From JBOFGK01 sp051649085 (GTDB lineage: Bacteria; Bacillota_I; Bacilli_A; UBA3375): DNA of 64,000 nt. The notes under the pieces were generated by a model, which saw nothing but the letters and a program-made list of their open reading frames with translations, ran no database searches and was not told where the DNA came from. The stretch is from contig JBOFGK010000003.1 in assembly GCA_051649085.1 (NCBI GenBank), forward strand, positions 1 through 64,000. Reading direction: 5' to 3'. The stretch's first letter is position 1. Every line of letters starts with the position of its first letter. Made by a program: the position numbers and the translations under genes. Below are positions 52,001-61,649 of the stretch, one piece after another.

Positions 52001-53771
52001 GTTCGATTCCTTGAGCAAATTGTTCTAAAATATTTCTAAATTCCTTCATTGCATTTTCAAGTGGAGCCTTTTGTCTCAAATCAATTCCAACAATTTCAAC
52101 TGTGGAAAGTGGTGAAATACGTCCACCTGCTTTAAGCATTTCTAAATATTTTTTAATCATTGTCTCGTCTTCTAAAATTTTTTCTGCAATATCAACTGCT
52201 ACACAAAAACTCGTTGCATATTGATAAACATAATAATTATAATACATATGTGGAATTCTCGACCATTCATATTTAATTTGTTCGTCAATTTCAACTGCAT
52301 CTCCAAAATAACGTTTATTTAAATTCAAATATAAGTCATTTAAATCTTCTGCACTCAACATCTTGTTTTGTTCAATACTAAAATGCGTTTGATATTCAAA
52401 CTCTGCAAACATTGTTTGACGTAGAACGGTTGTTCTAAATTGTTCTAAGTAATAATTTAAGACAAAATTAATTTGAGCAGGTTCTTTCAAAGTTTTAAGC
52501 AAGTATTTTGTCAATAAAATTTCATTAACAGTTGAAGCGATTTCAGCCACAAAAATCCGATAGTCCGAAGCATGATATTCATTAGCTTTTCGCGCATAAT
52601 AACTATGGACTGAATGACCTAATTCATGAATTAACGTAAATAAATCATTAATTGTATTTGTATAATTCATCAAAATATACGGTGGAGAATCAAAACATCC
52701 ACCCGAGTATGCACCACTTCGTTTATCCTCGGTTTCATATACATCAATCCAGCGCTCTTGAAAGGCTTTTTTCACAACCATTAAATATTCTTCACCTAAT
52801 GGTTTTAAAGCTTCTAAAATAATTGTTTGCGACTCTTCGTAGCTAAACTCAAACGACTCATCATCAACCAACGGTACATATACATCGTATATGTGCAATT
52901 GTTCAAGCTTAAGTTTTGCTTTTCTTAATTTTAAATAATCATGATTGATTTCTAAATTATCATTAATTACTTCAAGTAAATTATCATAAATTTTCTCTTC
53001 AACATCATTTTGACTTAACGCTGCTTGACGAGTACTTTCATAACCACGTGAACGGATTGTAAATAGATCGCGATTAATTTCACTTAAATAGATTTGAGCT
53101 AATGTTTGATTAAATTGCTCATAAGGTTTTACCAATTTAAGAAAAGCATCCTTTCGAACAGCTTGATCTGGATTATACAAGAAACTTGAGTAAGAACCAG
53201 CTGTAAGTGCTTTTGTTGTTCCATCAGTTAATACTACATCTTCAAATTTAAAATCAATATCAACTAATGTCGAAAATATATTGCTTGGTGCCTGACGTAA
53301 TTTTGAAGCATTCATCATAATTTTTTCTTCTTTTTCGCTTAAAATATACTGTTTTTCTTTGATTAAGCCTTCAATTAAATATTGATATTTAGCAAATAAC
53401 GGGCTTTTATGTGCACTCTCTAAAAATTCTGTCTTCTCCGTAACCATTGGCCAATAAAAACTAAGTTCTAAGTTATTATCAGTAATTTTAGTTGCCAGCA
53501 TATTTTTAAATTTTTGATTTTTTGAATCACTCAATTTAACATCTAATTTTAAGCGACTATATGTTAATATTTTGTCTTCTAAGCGCTCAATTTGAAAGTA
53601 TGCTTCTAAACTTTGATAGAAATTCTCAAGTGTTAATGGAAGGTTTCGATACTTGACAAATTCAGCTGTTAGTTCTACAATTTTTTGCAAATCTTCATTT
53701 ACTTGTTGTTCATTTTCATACATAATTTTCAAATCCCATGTATCTTTGATTGCTACATCTGCTCTTTTCAT
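51993..53771 (-). CDS. pepF: Oligoendopeptidase F (M3 metallopeptidase)
   Basis: 592-residue cytosolic zinc peptidase cutting medium-length peptides. The HELGH zinc motif lies near residue 384 with a following ARKANEYHASDY and the third ligand in VAEIASTVNE. The length is typical. The zinc ABC genes follow with an eight-base overlap, which is interesting because the enzyme needs zinc. Confidence 0.93.
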   Translation of the reverse strand: MKRADVAIKDTWDLKIMYENEQQVNEDLQKIVELTAEFVKYRNLPLTLENFYQSLEAYFQIERLEDKILTYSRLKLDVKLSDSKNQKFKNMLATKITDNNLELSFYWPMVTEKTEFLESAHKSPLFAKYQYLIEGLIKEKQYILSEKEEKIMMNASKLRQAPSNIFSTLVDIDFKFEDVVLTDGTTKALTAGSYSSFLYNPDQAVRKDAFLKLVKPYEQFNQTLAQIYLSEINRDLFTIRSRGYESTRQAALSQNDVEEKIYDNLLEVINDNLEINHDYLKLRKAKLKLEQLHIYDVYVPLVDDESFEFSYEESQTIILEALKPLGEEYLMVVKKAFQERWIDVYETEDKRSGAYSGGCFDSPPYILMNYTNTINDLFTLIHELGHSVHSYYARKANEYHASDYRIFVAEIASTVNEILLTKYLLKTLKEPAQINFVLNYYLEQFRTTVLRQTMFAEFEYQTHFSIEQNKMLSAEDLNDLYLNLNKRYFGDAVEIDEQIKYEWSRIPHMYYNYYVYQYATSFCVAVDIAEKILEDETMIKKYLEMLKAGGRISPLSTVEIVGIDLRQKAPLENAMKEFRNILEQFAQGIEHD

Positions 53772-53781
53772 ATTTCCTCCA

Positions 53782-54369
53782 TTAATTAATTTTACGAACC
53801 TTTCTTACGAAAACATCGATTATTATTGCAAATGGTTCTCTAAAGATTTCTTTAAATGTAAGTTCTGTCTTAGCACCAACACCACTACACTTACGGTTGT
53901 TTTTCGAGAAAATATAATAAATTCTTGGCAAATGATAATTACTTGAAACAACACAAATGTGTTTATTTTCAGGAATAAATTTCAATGATTGCCAAACATT
54001 TTCTCGCGTAGAATATGATTGATCTTCAATAATTATTCGATCAGATGCTATTCCTTTTGCAATTAAATAATTTTGCATAGCTTCAGCTTCTGAAATTGGT
54101 TCATCTGATCCTTTTGCTCCACTCACAATTAGTTGTGCTTTTGGCACTTGAACTGCTAATTCGAGTAATTTTTCCAAACGTAATTCAAGTGGATAACTAG
54201 GGGTTTTATCCTCATTTACAGCACAACCGAATATAATAAAGAAATCAACCATCTCAAGTGGTTGATTAAAACGATTGTGGTTTTTGATTTGTAACCATAA
54301 AACAAAAAACAAACATACTATATATAATGTTAAATGAAAACTAATTACACCACTTATTACATCTTGCAT
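53782..54369 (-). CDS. DUF218/YdcF-family protein
   Basis: 195 residues with an N-terminal membrane helix (HLTLYIVCLFFVLWLQI) and the YdcF-like domain: VDFFIIFGCAV, LELRLEKLLEL, LIVSGAKGSDEPISEAEAM, ending with NVWQSLKFIP and VVSSNYHLPR. The family is linked to envelope biogenesis (E. coli ElyC and SanA relatives) with no agreed reaction. The gene sits 11 bases after pepF's start region and before rpiB. Confidence 0.82.
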   Translation of the reverse strand: MQDVISGVISFHLTLYIVCLFFVLWLQIKNHNRFNQPLEMVDFFIIFGCAVNEDKTPSYPLELRLEKLLELAVQVPKAQLIVSGAKGSDEPISEAEAMQNYLIAKGIASDRIIIEDQSYSTRENVWQSLKFIPENKHICVVSSNYHLPRIYYIFSKNNRKCSGVGAKTELTFKEIFREPFAIIIDVFVRKVRKIN

Positions 54370-54388
54370 TTATTTCCTTTTTTCATAC

Positions 54389-54838
54389 TTAACAATCTGT
54401 GCAACTTTCTTCATAATCACTAATTGTATCTACACGGTCCAAGTGACGTCCTGCTTCAAATGCAGTTTCTAAAAAGGCATCTGTAATTGCTAACGCTGAT
54501 TCTTTTTCAATTACACGTGCACCAAGCGCTAAAATATTTGCATTGTTATGTTCACGTGCAAGCTTTGCTAATTCAACAGTGTCAACAAGTGCACAACGGA
54601 CTCCCTTAACTTTATTTGCCGCAATTGAAATTCCAATTCCTGTTCCACAAACAACAATTCCAAGGTCAGCATTCCCCATTGATACATTTTCTGCAACCTT
54701 AATTCCTTCAACTGCATAATTTGCAACATCTTTATTCGTTCCTAAATCTTTTACTTCATATCCCTTTTGTGCTAAATGATTTGCTATTTCTTTGCGTAAA
54801 GCACAGCCCGCATGATCTGATCCGACCGCAATTTTCAT
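54389..54838 (-). CDS. rpiB: Ribose-5-phosphate isomerase B
   Basis: 149 residues. SDHAG near residues 7-11 with His9, the catalytic Cys64 in VVCGTGIGIS, and the anion-binding HNNANILALGAR identify RpiB, which interconverts ribose-5- and ribulose-5-phosphate. It follows tsaC with a nine-base gap in the prfA-prmC-tsaC-rpiB run. Confidence 0.93.
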   Translation of the reverse strand: MKIAVGSDHAGCALRKEIANHLAQKGYEVKDLGTNKDVANYAVEGIKVAENVSMGNADLGIVVCGTGIGISIAANKVKGVRCALVDTVELAKLAREHNNANILALGARVIEKESALAITDAFLETAFEAGRHLDRVDTISDYEESCTDC

Positions 54839-54847
54839 TATATCCTC

Positions 54848-55348
54848 CTAGCGAATTCTAAATGTTTTTCTTCTATTATACACCAATATTTTAGATGGCG
54901 TGCGTAAATTACTTATTTTTTGATTATGTTTTAAAAGCGGTACTTCTGGAAAGCGCTTCTCGAATTCAGAAGCACTTAAACAAGCATTAGTACCTGATAT
55001 ATTAGCACTTGTCGTTAGAAGTGGACCCGTTTTTTTTAGTAAGTTTAATACTTCAATCCGTTTAGGTACACGATAAGAAGTTAATTCTTCGTTCACCTCA
55101 AAAATTATTGTAACAGCTCCTGGCCAACTTTTATACATTAAGGCCTTCAAACTATCATTAATTCCTTCGAAATATGTTTGTTCACTTACAAAGGTAATTA
55201 GCTTCTTTGCAAGCTTACGTTTTTTGAGCTTGTATACTGCAAGTTTATGTTGTTCAAGCACAGCAAAGCCATAAACTGTATCTGTTGGAATTCCTACAAC
55301 ATAACCGGCTTTAAGTAAGGCAACTGCTTCTTTTTCTGATACAATCAT
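54848..55348 (-). CDS. tsaC: Threonylcarbamoyl-AMP synthase (Sua5/YciO/YrdC)
   Basis: 166-residue domain making the threonylcarbamoyl-AMP used for t6A37 in tRNAs. The YrdC features PTDTVYGF near residues 20-27, KKRKLAKKL in the nucleotide pocket, WPGAVTIIF and LLTTSANISG are all present. No Sua5 C-terminal domain. The ATG overlaps the prmC stop and follows GGGAG. Confidence 0.9.
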   Translation of the reverse strand: MIVSEKEAVALLKAGYVVGIPTDTVYGFAVLEQHKLAVYKLKKRKLAKKLITFVSEQTYFEGINDSLKALMYKSWPGAVTIIFEVNEELTSYRVPKRIEVLNLLKKTGPLLTTSANISGTNACLSASEFEKRFPEVPLLKHNQKISNLRTPSKILVYNRRKTFRIR

Positions 55349-56208
55349 CGGTACTCCCAAATAATTGAACGGTCACGTCCATTGATATCAATTCCGATTT
55401 CACCATCTAGATTTAGATGTTGTTTCATCATTTGTAAAATTGCTTGTGCTTGATTTGCACCAATTTCAAAACAAATCAATCCGTTATACTTAATAACATG
55501 CTTAAGATCAGAAATTATTTTTTCATAACAACTTAACCCTTGATTAGTTGCAAATAAGGCTAAGTGTGGTTCAAAATCTAACACTGATGCTTCGACATAT
55601 TCATCCAAACTTACATAAGGTGGATTAGCAACAACAATATCAAACTGACAGCTTTCAGCAATTGCTGGAGCTAATAAATCGCCTGACAAAACTTTGATTG
55701 GTATTTGATATTTAGCAAAATTTAGTTTAGCTACTTCCAAAGCAGCAACCGACAAATCACTAATCGTCAACTCAATTTGATAATCAGCTTGCAGTTTTTT
55801 AACTAACCACAAACCAATTACCCCACTTCCAGTGCATAAATCCAATAGTTTCAAGTTACTTTTTTTCGGAAAATGAGTTCGGATTTTCGCTTCTAAATTC
55901 AAAACAACTTCTAGTGTTTCCTGTCTTGGAATTAAAACATCAGGTGAAACATTAATTACTAAATCATCAAATAGCTCAATTCCAATTAAGTATGCAAGGG
56001 GTTGATTCGCTGATAAATATTGATTAACTAATTGTTTTATTTCTTCAAGTTTATCATCAACAAGCACTTGTCCATCAATTGTACCACTTAATACTTGAGC
56101 CAAAGTCAGCTGATGATATTTATAGGTAATTAAATTAATTTCTCCTACACTACGATTTGCTGTTTGAAAATCCCTAACTATTTCCTGGTAAAAAGCTGAA
56201 AGGATCAT
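55345..56208 (-). CDS. prmC: Release factor glutamine methyltransferase
   Basis: 287-residue AdoMet methyltransferase that modifies the Gln of the GGQ motif in release factors. Motif I LDLCTGSGVIGLWL and the catalytic NPPY in VVANPPYVS are seen, with PRQETLEVV before them. ATGA overlap with prfA, whose product is its substrate. Confidence 0.93.
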   Translation of the reverse strand: MILSAFYQEIVRDFQTANRSVGEINLITYKYHQLTLAQVLSGTIDGQVLVDDKLEEIKQLVNQYLSANQPLAYLIGIELFDDLVINVSPDVLIPRQETLEVVLNLEAKIRTHFPKKSNLKLLDLCTGSGVIGLWLVKKLQADYQIELTISDLSVAALEVAKLNFAKYQIPIKVLSGDLLAPAIAESCQFDIVVANPPYVSLDEYVEASVLDFEPHLALFATNQGLSCYEKIISDLKHVIKYNGLICFEIGANQAQAILQMMKQHLNLDGEIGIDINGRDRSIIWEYR

Positions 56209-57278
56209 TGACTCTCAACTTGTGCAAGCTTTGCTAACTGATCTTCTAAAATTAATGCATCAATAATTTCATCTAATTTACCTTCAATTATGTAATCCAA
56301 TTTATTAAGTGTTAGACCAATTCGATGATCAGTTACACGATTTTGAGGATAATTATATGTTCTAATTTTTTCAGAACGACTTCCACGTCCAAGTTTATTT
56401 TTACGTAATTCATCATTTTCACTAAGTTGTTCTTCAATTTTCAAGTCATATAACTTGGCACGTAAAACTTTGGTCGCTTGTTCACGGTTTTGAATTTGAC
56501 TTCGTTCATTTTGACATGTTACAACTAGACCTGTTGGTAAATGGGTAATTCGAACAGCTGAATCGGTTGTATTAACACTTTGTCCACCAGCACCACCTGA
56601 ACGGAAAACATCAATTTTCAAATCACTTTGGTTAAGTTCTACATCAACTTCATCGATTTCCGCCATAACGACAACTGTTGCTGTTGAAGTATGTACACGT
56701 CCTTGTGATTCTGTCACAGGTACTCGTTGTACACGATGAGCTCCTGATTCAAATTTCATTTTCGAGAATACATTATCACCTTTTATAAGTACTGATACTA
56801 ATGAAAAACCACCATTTACGGTTTCATTTGCTTCAAGAAATTCAATTTTCCAACCTTGTGTTTCTGCATATTTTGTATACATTCGGTATAAGTCAGCTGC
56901 AAAAATATTAGCTTCATCTCCCCCGGCTGCTCCACGAATTTCTAAAATCGCATTTTTCCCATCATTAGGATCTTTTGGTAATAATAAAATTTTAAGTTCA
57001 GCTTCTAATTCAACTACTTTTTGAGCATTTGCTTCACTTGTTTCTTTAAGCATTTCTTTCATTTCAGCATCATCTTCAATTTCTAATAATTCTAATGCTT
57101 CAACTCGCTCCGTTTCTACCTCTAAGTACTCTTCATATTTACGAATAATTGGTTCCAATTGCTTTAATTCTTTTGAATTATTTGTAAATAACTTCATATC
57201 TTTTATTGTTTCAGGGTCACTTAATGAGGCTTGCAACATTTCATACTTCTTAAGCAATTCTTCTAATTTCTCAAACAT
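56205..57278 (-). CDS. prfA: Peptide chain release factor 1
   Basis: 357-residue class I release factor reading UAA and UAG. GGQ lies near residue 229 (GGAGGQSVNTTDSAV). The decoding loop has the family sequence RVPVTESQGRVHTST, which contains PxT as PVT. Length and architecture are normal. Confidence 0.95.
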   Translation of the reverse strand: MFEKLEELLKKYEMLQASLSDPETIKDMKLFTNNSKELKQLEPIIRKYEEYLEVETERVEALELLEIEDDAEMKEMLKETSEANAQKVVELEAELKILLLPKDPNDGKNAILEIRGAAGGDEANIFAADLYRMYTKYAETQGWKIEFLEANETVNGGFSLVSVLIKGDNVFSKMKFESGAHRVQRVPVTESQGRVHTSTATVVVMAEIDEVDVELNQSDLKIDVFRSGGAGGQSVNTTDSAVRITHLPTGLVVTCQNERSQIQNREQATKVLRAKLYDLKIEEQLSENDELRKNKLGRGSRSEKIRTYNYPQNRVTDHRIGLTLNKLDYIIEGKLDEIIDALILEDQLAKLAQVESQ

Positions 57279-57298
57279 GTTGTCCTTTCATAAAGAAA

Positions 57299-57316
57299 AA
57301 TAGGCATAAGCCTATT
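57299..57316 (-). terminator. Terminator between rpmE and prfA
   Basis: Seven-base stem AATAGGC/GCCTATT with loop ATAA and TTTTTCTTT on the minus strand. It may partly uncouple the release factor run from the ribosomal genes. Confidence 0.7.
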
Positions 57317-57319
57317 TTA

Positions 57320-57526
57320 TTAGTTTGTTTCCAATCCGAATTTCTTATTGAATTTATCAACACGACCTGCAGCTGATACATTTTTACTTTTTCCAGTGTA
57401 TGCAGGGTGACATTGATTACAAGATTCAACGTTCATTTTATCTTTTGTAGATTGAACTTCGAATTCATTACCACAACTACAAACAATTTTTGTAGTTTGA
57501 TATTGTAAATGGATATCTTTCTTCAT
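57320..57526 (-). CDS. rpmE: Ribosomal protein L31 (zinc-binding form)
   Basis: 68 residues with the four zinc cysteines at 16, 18, 36 and 39 (CSCGN and CNQCH), so this is the zinc-containing C+ type, which cells can swap for a C- paralogue when zinc is short. Follows rpsI with eight bases between. Confidence 0.93.
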   Translation of the reverse strand: MKKDIHLQYQTTKIVCSCGNEFEVQSTKDKMNVESCNQCHPAYTGKSKNVSAAGRVDKFNKKFGLETN

Positions 57527-57534
57527 TGTAACTC

Positions 57535-57927
57535 CTATCGTTTTGAGAACTGTGGTGCTCTACGTGCAGCTTTCAGTCCATATTTCTTACGTTCTTTAAC
57601 ACGTGCATCACGAGTAATTAATCCAGCAGCTTTTAAAGTGCTTCTTAAAGATTCATCAGATTGTAATAAGGCACGAGTAATTCCTAAACGAATTGCTCCA
57701 GCTTGACCTGAGAATCCACCTCCACTTGTATTTACAATTACATCAAATTTATCTTCAAGATTAGTTAATGTAAGAGGTTGTTTTAAATCAATAAGTAACA
57801 TATCACTTGGCATATAGTTTTCTACTGCTACGTTATTAACTGTAATTTTTCCTGTTCCAGACATCAGTCTAACACGAGCTACAGATGATTTTCTGCGCCC
57901 TGTTCCATAATAAAATTTATTCGCCAT
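57535..57927 (-). CDS. rpsI: Ribosomal protein S9
   Basis: 130 residues. YYGTGRRKSSVARV near the N-terminus, GGGFSGQAGAIRLGI in the middle and the basic C-terminal tail ending QFSKR that reaches the P-site tRNA. ATG at 57927 follows AGGAG. Pairs with rplM seven bases away. Confidence 0.95.
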   Translation of the reverse strand: MANKFYYGTGRRKSSVARVRLMSGTGKITVNNVAVENYMPSDMLLIDLKQPLTLTNLEDKFDVIVNTSGGGFSGQAGAIRLGITRALLQSDESLRSTLKAAGLITRDARVKERKKYGLKAARRAPQFSKR

Positions 57928-57934
57928 CTTACTC

Positions 57935-58372
57935 CTATCTTGTTTCATACACTACTGGCTTTTGTGCCGCGTGTGCATGTTCACTTCCAACGTATACGTA
58001 TAATTTACGGTACATATCTCTACCTAAACGGTTTTTAGGTAACATTCCTTTAATTGCTCTTTCTAAAACTCTTTCTGGGTGAGTTTCAAGCATTTTTTCA
58101 GCAGTTACTGCTTTTAATCCACCAACGTAACCTGAGTAGTTGTAGTATACTTTTTGTTTCATTTTGTTTCCAGTAAACTTGATTTTCTCAGCGTTGATAA
58201 TAATAACATTGTCTCCACAGTCAACGTGTGGTGTAAATGTTGGTTTGTGCTTTCCTCTTAATAAAGTTGCAACTTCAGCGGCTAAACGACCAACTGTTTT
58301 ATCAGTTGCATCGATCAGTAACCATTGACGTTCAACAGTTTGGCTGTTTGCCATGTATGTGTTCTTCATCAT
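57935..58372 (-). CDS. rplM: Ribosomal protein L13
   Basis: 145 residues. WLLIDATDKTVGRLA, LLRGKHKPTFTPHVDCGD and GMLPKNRLGR are L13 hallmarks. Two adjacent ATG codons begin the frame (58372 and 58369); the first is kept with AAAGGA upstream. Expressed from a strong promoter with an L13 leader hairpin. Confidence 0.95.
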   Translation of the reverse strand: MMKNTYMANSQTVERQWLLIDATDKTVGRLAAEVATLLRGKHKPTFTPHVDCGDNVIIINAEKIKFTGNKMKQKVYYNYSGYVGGLKAVTAEKMLETHPERVLERAIKGMLPKNRLGRDMYRKLYVYVGSEHAHAAQKPVVYETR

Positions 58373-58391
58373 CTTGCATCATCCTTTCTTC

Positions 58392-58422
58392 ATTTAAATA
58401 GTATGTACTTGGCTATTTAAAT
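58392..58422 (-). promoter_or_regulatory. L13 leader hairpin
   Basis: Perfect ten-base stem ATTTAAATAG/CTATTTAAAT with an eleven-base loop in the rplM 5' leader, matching the known autoregulatory L13 leader of Bacillota in place and style. Confidence 0.65.
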
Positions 58423-58438
58423 CGAAATGCCAATATCA

Positions 58439-58467
58439 ATTATACTACACTTTTTTACTAATGTCAA
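58439..58467 (-). promoter_or_regulatory. Promoter of rplM-rpsI
   Basis: Minus-strand TTGACA (58462-58467), 17 bases, TATAAT (58439-58444), a full consensus promoter. Confidence 0.85.
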
Positions 58468-58530
58468 GCTTTTTCCAAAAATTAATACACCATAAACTTT
58501 GTACGGCAAAAAAATTCGTTTTAAAAGAAA

Positions 58531-58604
58531 AAAATTTCATAACACGTAAACAAAAGTTTAGCATTCTAGTCTAATAACTTAAGTTTAAATATTTATGAAA
58601 TTTT
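58531..58604 (-). terminator. Long-stem terminator after bacteriocin-type ABC genes
   Basis: AAAATTTCATAA (58531-58542) and TTATGAAATTTT (58593-58604) are perfect twelve-base arms enclosing 50 bases; on the minus strand T-rich sequence follows. Confidence 0.55.
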
Positions 58605-58634
58605 AGATTTTTAACTTTAAGAACTTATTTATTG

Positions 58635-59270
58635 TTAAACTGTTTTTAATTTGATTGTCCCACCTTCAATTATATAAATTTCATCGGCATAGTTTTCCAC
58701 AATCTGATTATGAGAAACAACAATAACCAATTTTTCTTTGGCAATCTCTTTTAAATGCTCTAAAATAATCGCTTCATTTTCTTCATCTAGATTAGCCGTT
58801 GGTTCATCACAAATAATTAATGATGATGGCTTTGTCAGTGCCCTTACAATTCCAACCCTTTGTTGTTCTCCACCTGATAATTGATGAACAATTTTCTTTT
58901 CATAGCCAGTAAGACCGACACTACTTAGCATTGTTTCTAATTCAGCTTTGCTTCTCTTGCTATATTTGTTAGCAATTTCAATATTTTCGATTACAGTCAG
59001 GTGTTCTTCTAAAAAGGCATCTTGAAAGACAAAGGCGATTTCATTTCTTCTAATTTTTTGACTATATTTTCTTGTATTTAATTCATTAACTAATATTGCT
59101 CCTTCAAATTTCTTATCATAACTCGATAGTAACTTAATTAGCGTTGTTTTCCCACAACCACTTTTTCCTTTTACAAGAACAAACTTAGGACCTACTATTT
59201 CCAAATTTATATCATCCAAAATTGTTTTGTCAAAATATTTTTTAGATACATTCTCCATTTTAATTTTCAT
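58635..59270 (-). CDS. ABC ATPase of bacteriocin-associated type
   Basis: 211 residues. Walker A GKSGCGKTT near 35-43, signature LSGGEQQRVG near 130-139, Walker B LIICDEP near 152-158 and switch His in VVSHNQ. The LolD/MacB-like sequence with a short length resembles the ATPases of lactococcin 972-type export or immunity units. It overlaps the membrane gene by eleven bases. Confidence 0.82.
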   Translation of the reverse strand: MKIKMENVSKKYFDKTILDDINLEIVGPKFVLVKGKSGCGKTTLIKLLSSYDKKFEGAILVNELNTRKYSQKIRRNEIAFVFQDAFLEEHLTVIENIEIANKYSKRSKAELETMLSSVGLTGYEKKIVHQLSGGEQQRVGIVRALTKPSSLIICDEPTANLDEENEAIILEHLKEIAKEKLVIVVSHNQIVENYADEIYIIEGGTIKLKTV

Positions 59271-61002
59271 CGATTACTCCTTTTACTTTATAGACAATTA
59301 ATGCGTTTATAAACAACAGCACTGTACATACAAGTATCAATTGTTGATAATTAATGCTCGTTTGAGAATTTAAAAAGACATATAATCCAATCATTAATAA
59401 ATTATCAAAGAAGATCGCAAAGATCCAATTGAAATTACGATTTAACTCGCTATATCCATTATAGTATTTAATTTGTAAAGTTTTTTTATGCTTTTCAATA
59501 AACAAATAAAATTCAACAACAACTAGAATAATATATATCAATAGTAAAGTAACAATTGATTGTAGCGCTTCATTTCTCATTGAGCTAAAAAATGTAATTA
59601 AACTTTGTGTTTCTTCCCAAACATTTTTCACAATTAGTGTCTTCTCTGGTAACTCTGTCTCAAAATAATATTCATATTTTCTAACTGCCTCATCAATATT
59701 TTGTGCTTTTACATAAAGCTGACCAAAAATTTGACTTTCTGTTTCATATACTGAAATATACGCATTTTTTAGACTTGTTTCAATCATCCCAGTCAAATCA
59801 GTAATTTCACATGTTCCATTTGTAATTTTACACTGATATTCATAGGCGTTTTTAGTTGTACGATAAGAAACACCAGATTGCTCGTCACCAATTCCACCAC
59901 TCATTGCAATTGATACAATAAATGCATCCATTTTTGTTTGATCGATTTTCTCAAATGCAGCTGTCGGATTTTGCAATGGACTTTGCTGATCTAGGCCCGA
60001 ATAAGCTGAACCAGATACATAATAATAATCTTTATAATACTCGTTATATTGAGTGTTATTTTTGGTCGTCTCCACACTTATTGTACTTACTAAGAAAGTA
60101 ATTGAAGCACCAATTAATGCATAAAAACAAAAAATCCGAAAAATTCTAATTGCAAAATAGAGCGTCTTCGTTCCAAATCCCAAATTATATAAATCCATTT
60201 TACGTTCAAGACTTTTAAAAAATGCATACTCTATTACAATCGAAAATACCAAATACAGGCCAATAAATCCAGTGAACAGCAACAAGAAACTTGTGATAAA
60301 ACTTTCAAACACAATTGAAAAAGCGATAGCCAATATTCCAATTACAATTTGAAAAATATAAGTTTTTGAAGTGATTTCCGAAAATGAATAACCATTTTGA
60401 AAATAAATTAAAAATAATTTTTTACTACTTGAAATTTGAATATACAATAAACAAATTAAAATTAACGATCCTGCTATAATATAACCGGCTATTTGAATTA
60501 AAAAATCAATTGGTTCAAATTGAGCCATTGCTTTTGCCCGTATTTCTGATGGTGTTATTGACTCTGAATAGTAGTTTTGCGGAATATTTGTAACTAAAAC
60601 CGCTTTAACTGATAGAAAGTCAGTTGCGTTCATTTTGCGAAACGTTAAATTTGTTGGATACTTCAAACTACAACCTGTTTTTGAATATTTAATTTCTGTT
60701 AAATCATTTAAATTAGTACACTTAGCACTAACCTTCGGTTTTAAATATGCTTCTACATCCCCAAAATAAAGTGTTTCATCAACATTATAAACTGCGATAA
60801 AATCTTTATTTTCTAATAATTTTTGTTCAAGATCTGACACATCTTTTTCATTATCAATTTTAAAATCTACAAAATTTTCAACCCCCTCAACTTTATTATA
60901 CTGTAAATAAATATAACCGTTTTCGATTGACTTTGTTACAACAAACAATGAAAAAACACTAAAAACAATTGCAATAATTTTCCATAAAAGTATTTTTTTC
61001 AT
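59260..61002 (-). CDS. Membrane component of bacteriocin-associated ABC system
   Basis: 580 residues with one N-terminal helix, an extracellular domain of about 150 residues holding a Cys pair (KCTNLN and GCSLKYP), four helices, a second large outer domain with another Cys pair (CKITNGTCEI) and further C-terminal helices. This matches FtsX/MacB-like permeases and the '7-TM immunity' proteins that accompany lactococcin 972-like bacteriocins. The ATG at 61002 follows GGAG; earlier in-frame ATGs at 61014 and 61056 have weaker context. No bacteriocin gene was found beside it. Confidence 0.65.
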   Translation of the reverse strand: MKKILLWKIIAIVFSVFSLFVVTKSIENGYIYLQYNKVEGVENFVDFKIDNEKDVSDLEQKLLENKDFIAVYNVDETLYFGDVEAYLKPKVSAKCTNLNDLTEIKYSKTGCSLKYPTNLTFRKMNATDFLSVKAVLVTNIPQNYYSESITPSEIRAKAMAQFEPIDFLIQIAGYIIAGSLILICLLYIQISSSKKLFLIYFQNGYSFSEITSKTYIFQIVIGILAIAFSIVFESFITSFLLLFTGFIGLYLVFSIVIEYAFFKSLERKMDLYNLGFGTKTLYFAIRIFRIFCFYALIGASITFLVSTISVETTKNNTQYNEYYKDYYYVSGSAYSGLDQQSPLQNPTAAFEKIDQTKMDAFIVSIAMSGGIGDEQSGVSYRTTKNAYEYQCKITNGTCEITDLTGMIETSLKNAYISVYETESQIFGQLYVKAQNIDEAVRKYEYYFETELPEKTLIVKNVWEETQSLITFFSSMRNEALQSIVTLLLIYIILVVVEFYLFIEKHKKTLQIKYYNGYSELNRNFNWIFAIFFDNLLMIGLYVFLNSQTSINYQQLILVCTVLLFINALIVYKVKGVIDEN

Positions 61003-61436
61003 TCCCTTCTCCATTCCATAAAATATATGAGAATAAACAAATATGTTTATTCTCATTTTTGATTACCAATAATGACACCCTTATATTGTCTCACTGGGTC
61101 TCACTGTATAGACCCAATTACAACCTTTTATATCCAAATTAATTTCGACTTAAATATAGATAAATCCTCAAATATTATAGTCAAAAATATTATAACATTT
61201 TTCCGGAGGTAAATGTTTTTTATGAAACATTTACTAGTTTTTTGTTAATTTAATCAATAACATCAATTATTTTATTTTAGAAACATTGAAAGAGCTTTCA
61301 AACACTATTGGCAAATTTACAATCTTTTATTTTTTTAAACAGCTAAAGCACACAACACAAAATGATGATTTTATGCTATAATTTAGATAGTTTAAATCCC
61401 TAAAGACTAGTATATTTAACAAAAAAAAGAGGTAAA
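61003..61436. other. Divergent control region between ABC system and pspC
   Basis: Contains a ten-base hairpin GAGAATAAAC/GTTTATTCTC (61029-61054) in the ABC leader; direct repeats GTCTCACT at 61088-61095 and 61098-61105, ten bases apart; a hairpin GGGTCT/AGACCC (61096-61115) overlapping them; and an extended -10 TGCTATAAT (61377-61382 for TATAAT) for pspC. No gene was seen. Confidence 0.6.
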
Positions 61437-61649
61437 ATGGAAAAAGAAAAAATTTGTCGTGATTTACAAAACAAAATTTTCTTTGGTGTTTGTGCAGGAT
61501 TGGCTAGTGCATTAGAATTTAATGTAAATAAACTACGCCTAATCTCAGTCATTTTAACAATATTAACTTGTGGTTGGACAATTGGAATTTATCTAATTGC
61601 TGCCATTATTATGCCAAAGAATCAAACAACTAAGGAAAAAAATGATTAG
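61437..61649 (+). CDS. PspC-domain protein
   Basis: 70-residue protein consisting of one PspC domain: KICRDLQNKIFFGVCAGLA followed by a membrane helix (LISVILTILTCGWTIGIYLIAAIIMP). PspC-type proteins sense envelope stress or bind partner regulators. AAGAGG precedes the ATG. Its stop overlaps the next start by eight bases. Confidence 0.85.
   Translation: MEKEKICRDLQNKIFFGVCAGLASALEFNVNKLRLISVILTILTCGWTIGIYLIAAIIMPKNQTTKEKND

Noticed and set aside
61029..61054. Hairpin as plus-strand terminator
   Set aside because: No gene on the plus strand lies upstream to be terminated; it is more likely in the leader of the minus-strand ABC genes.
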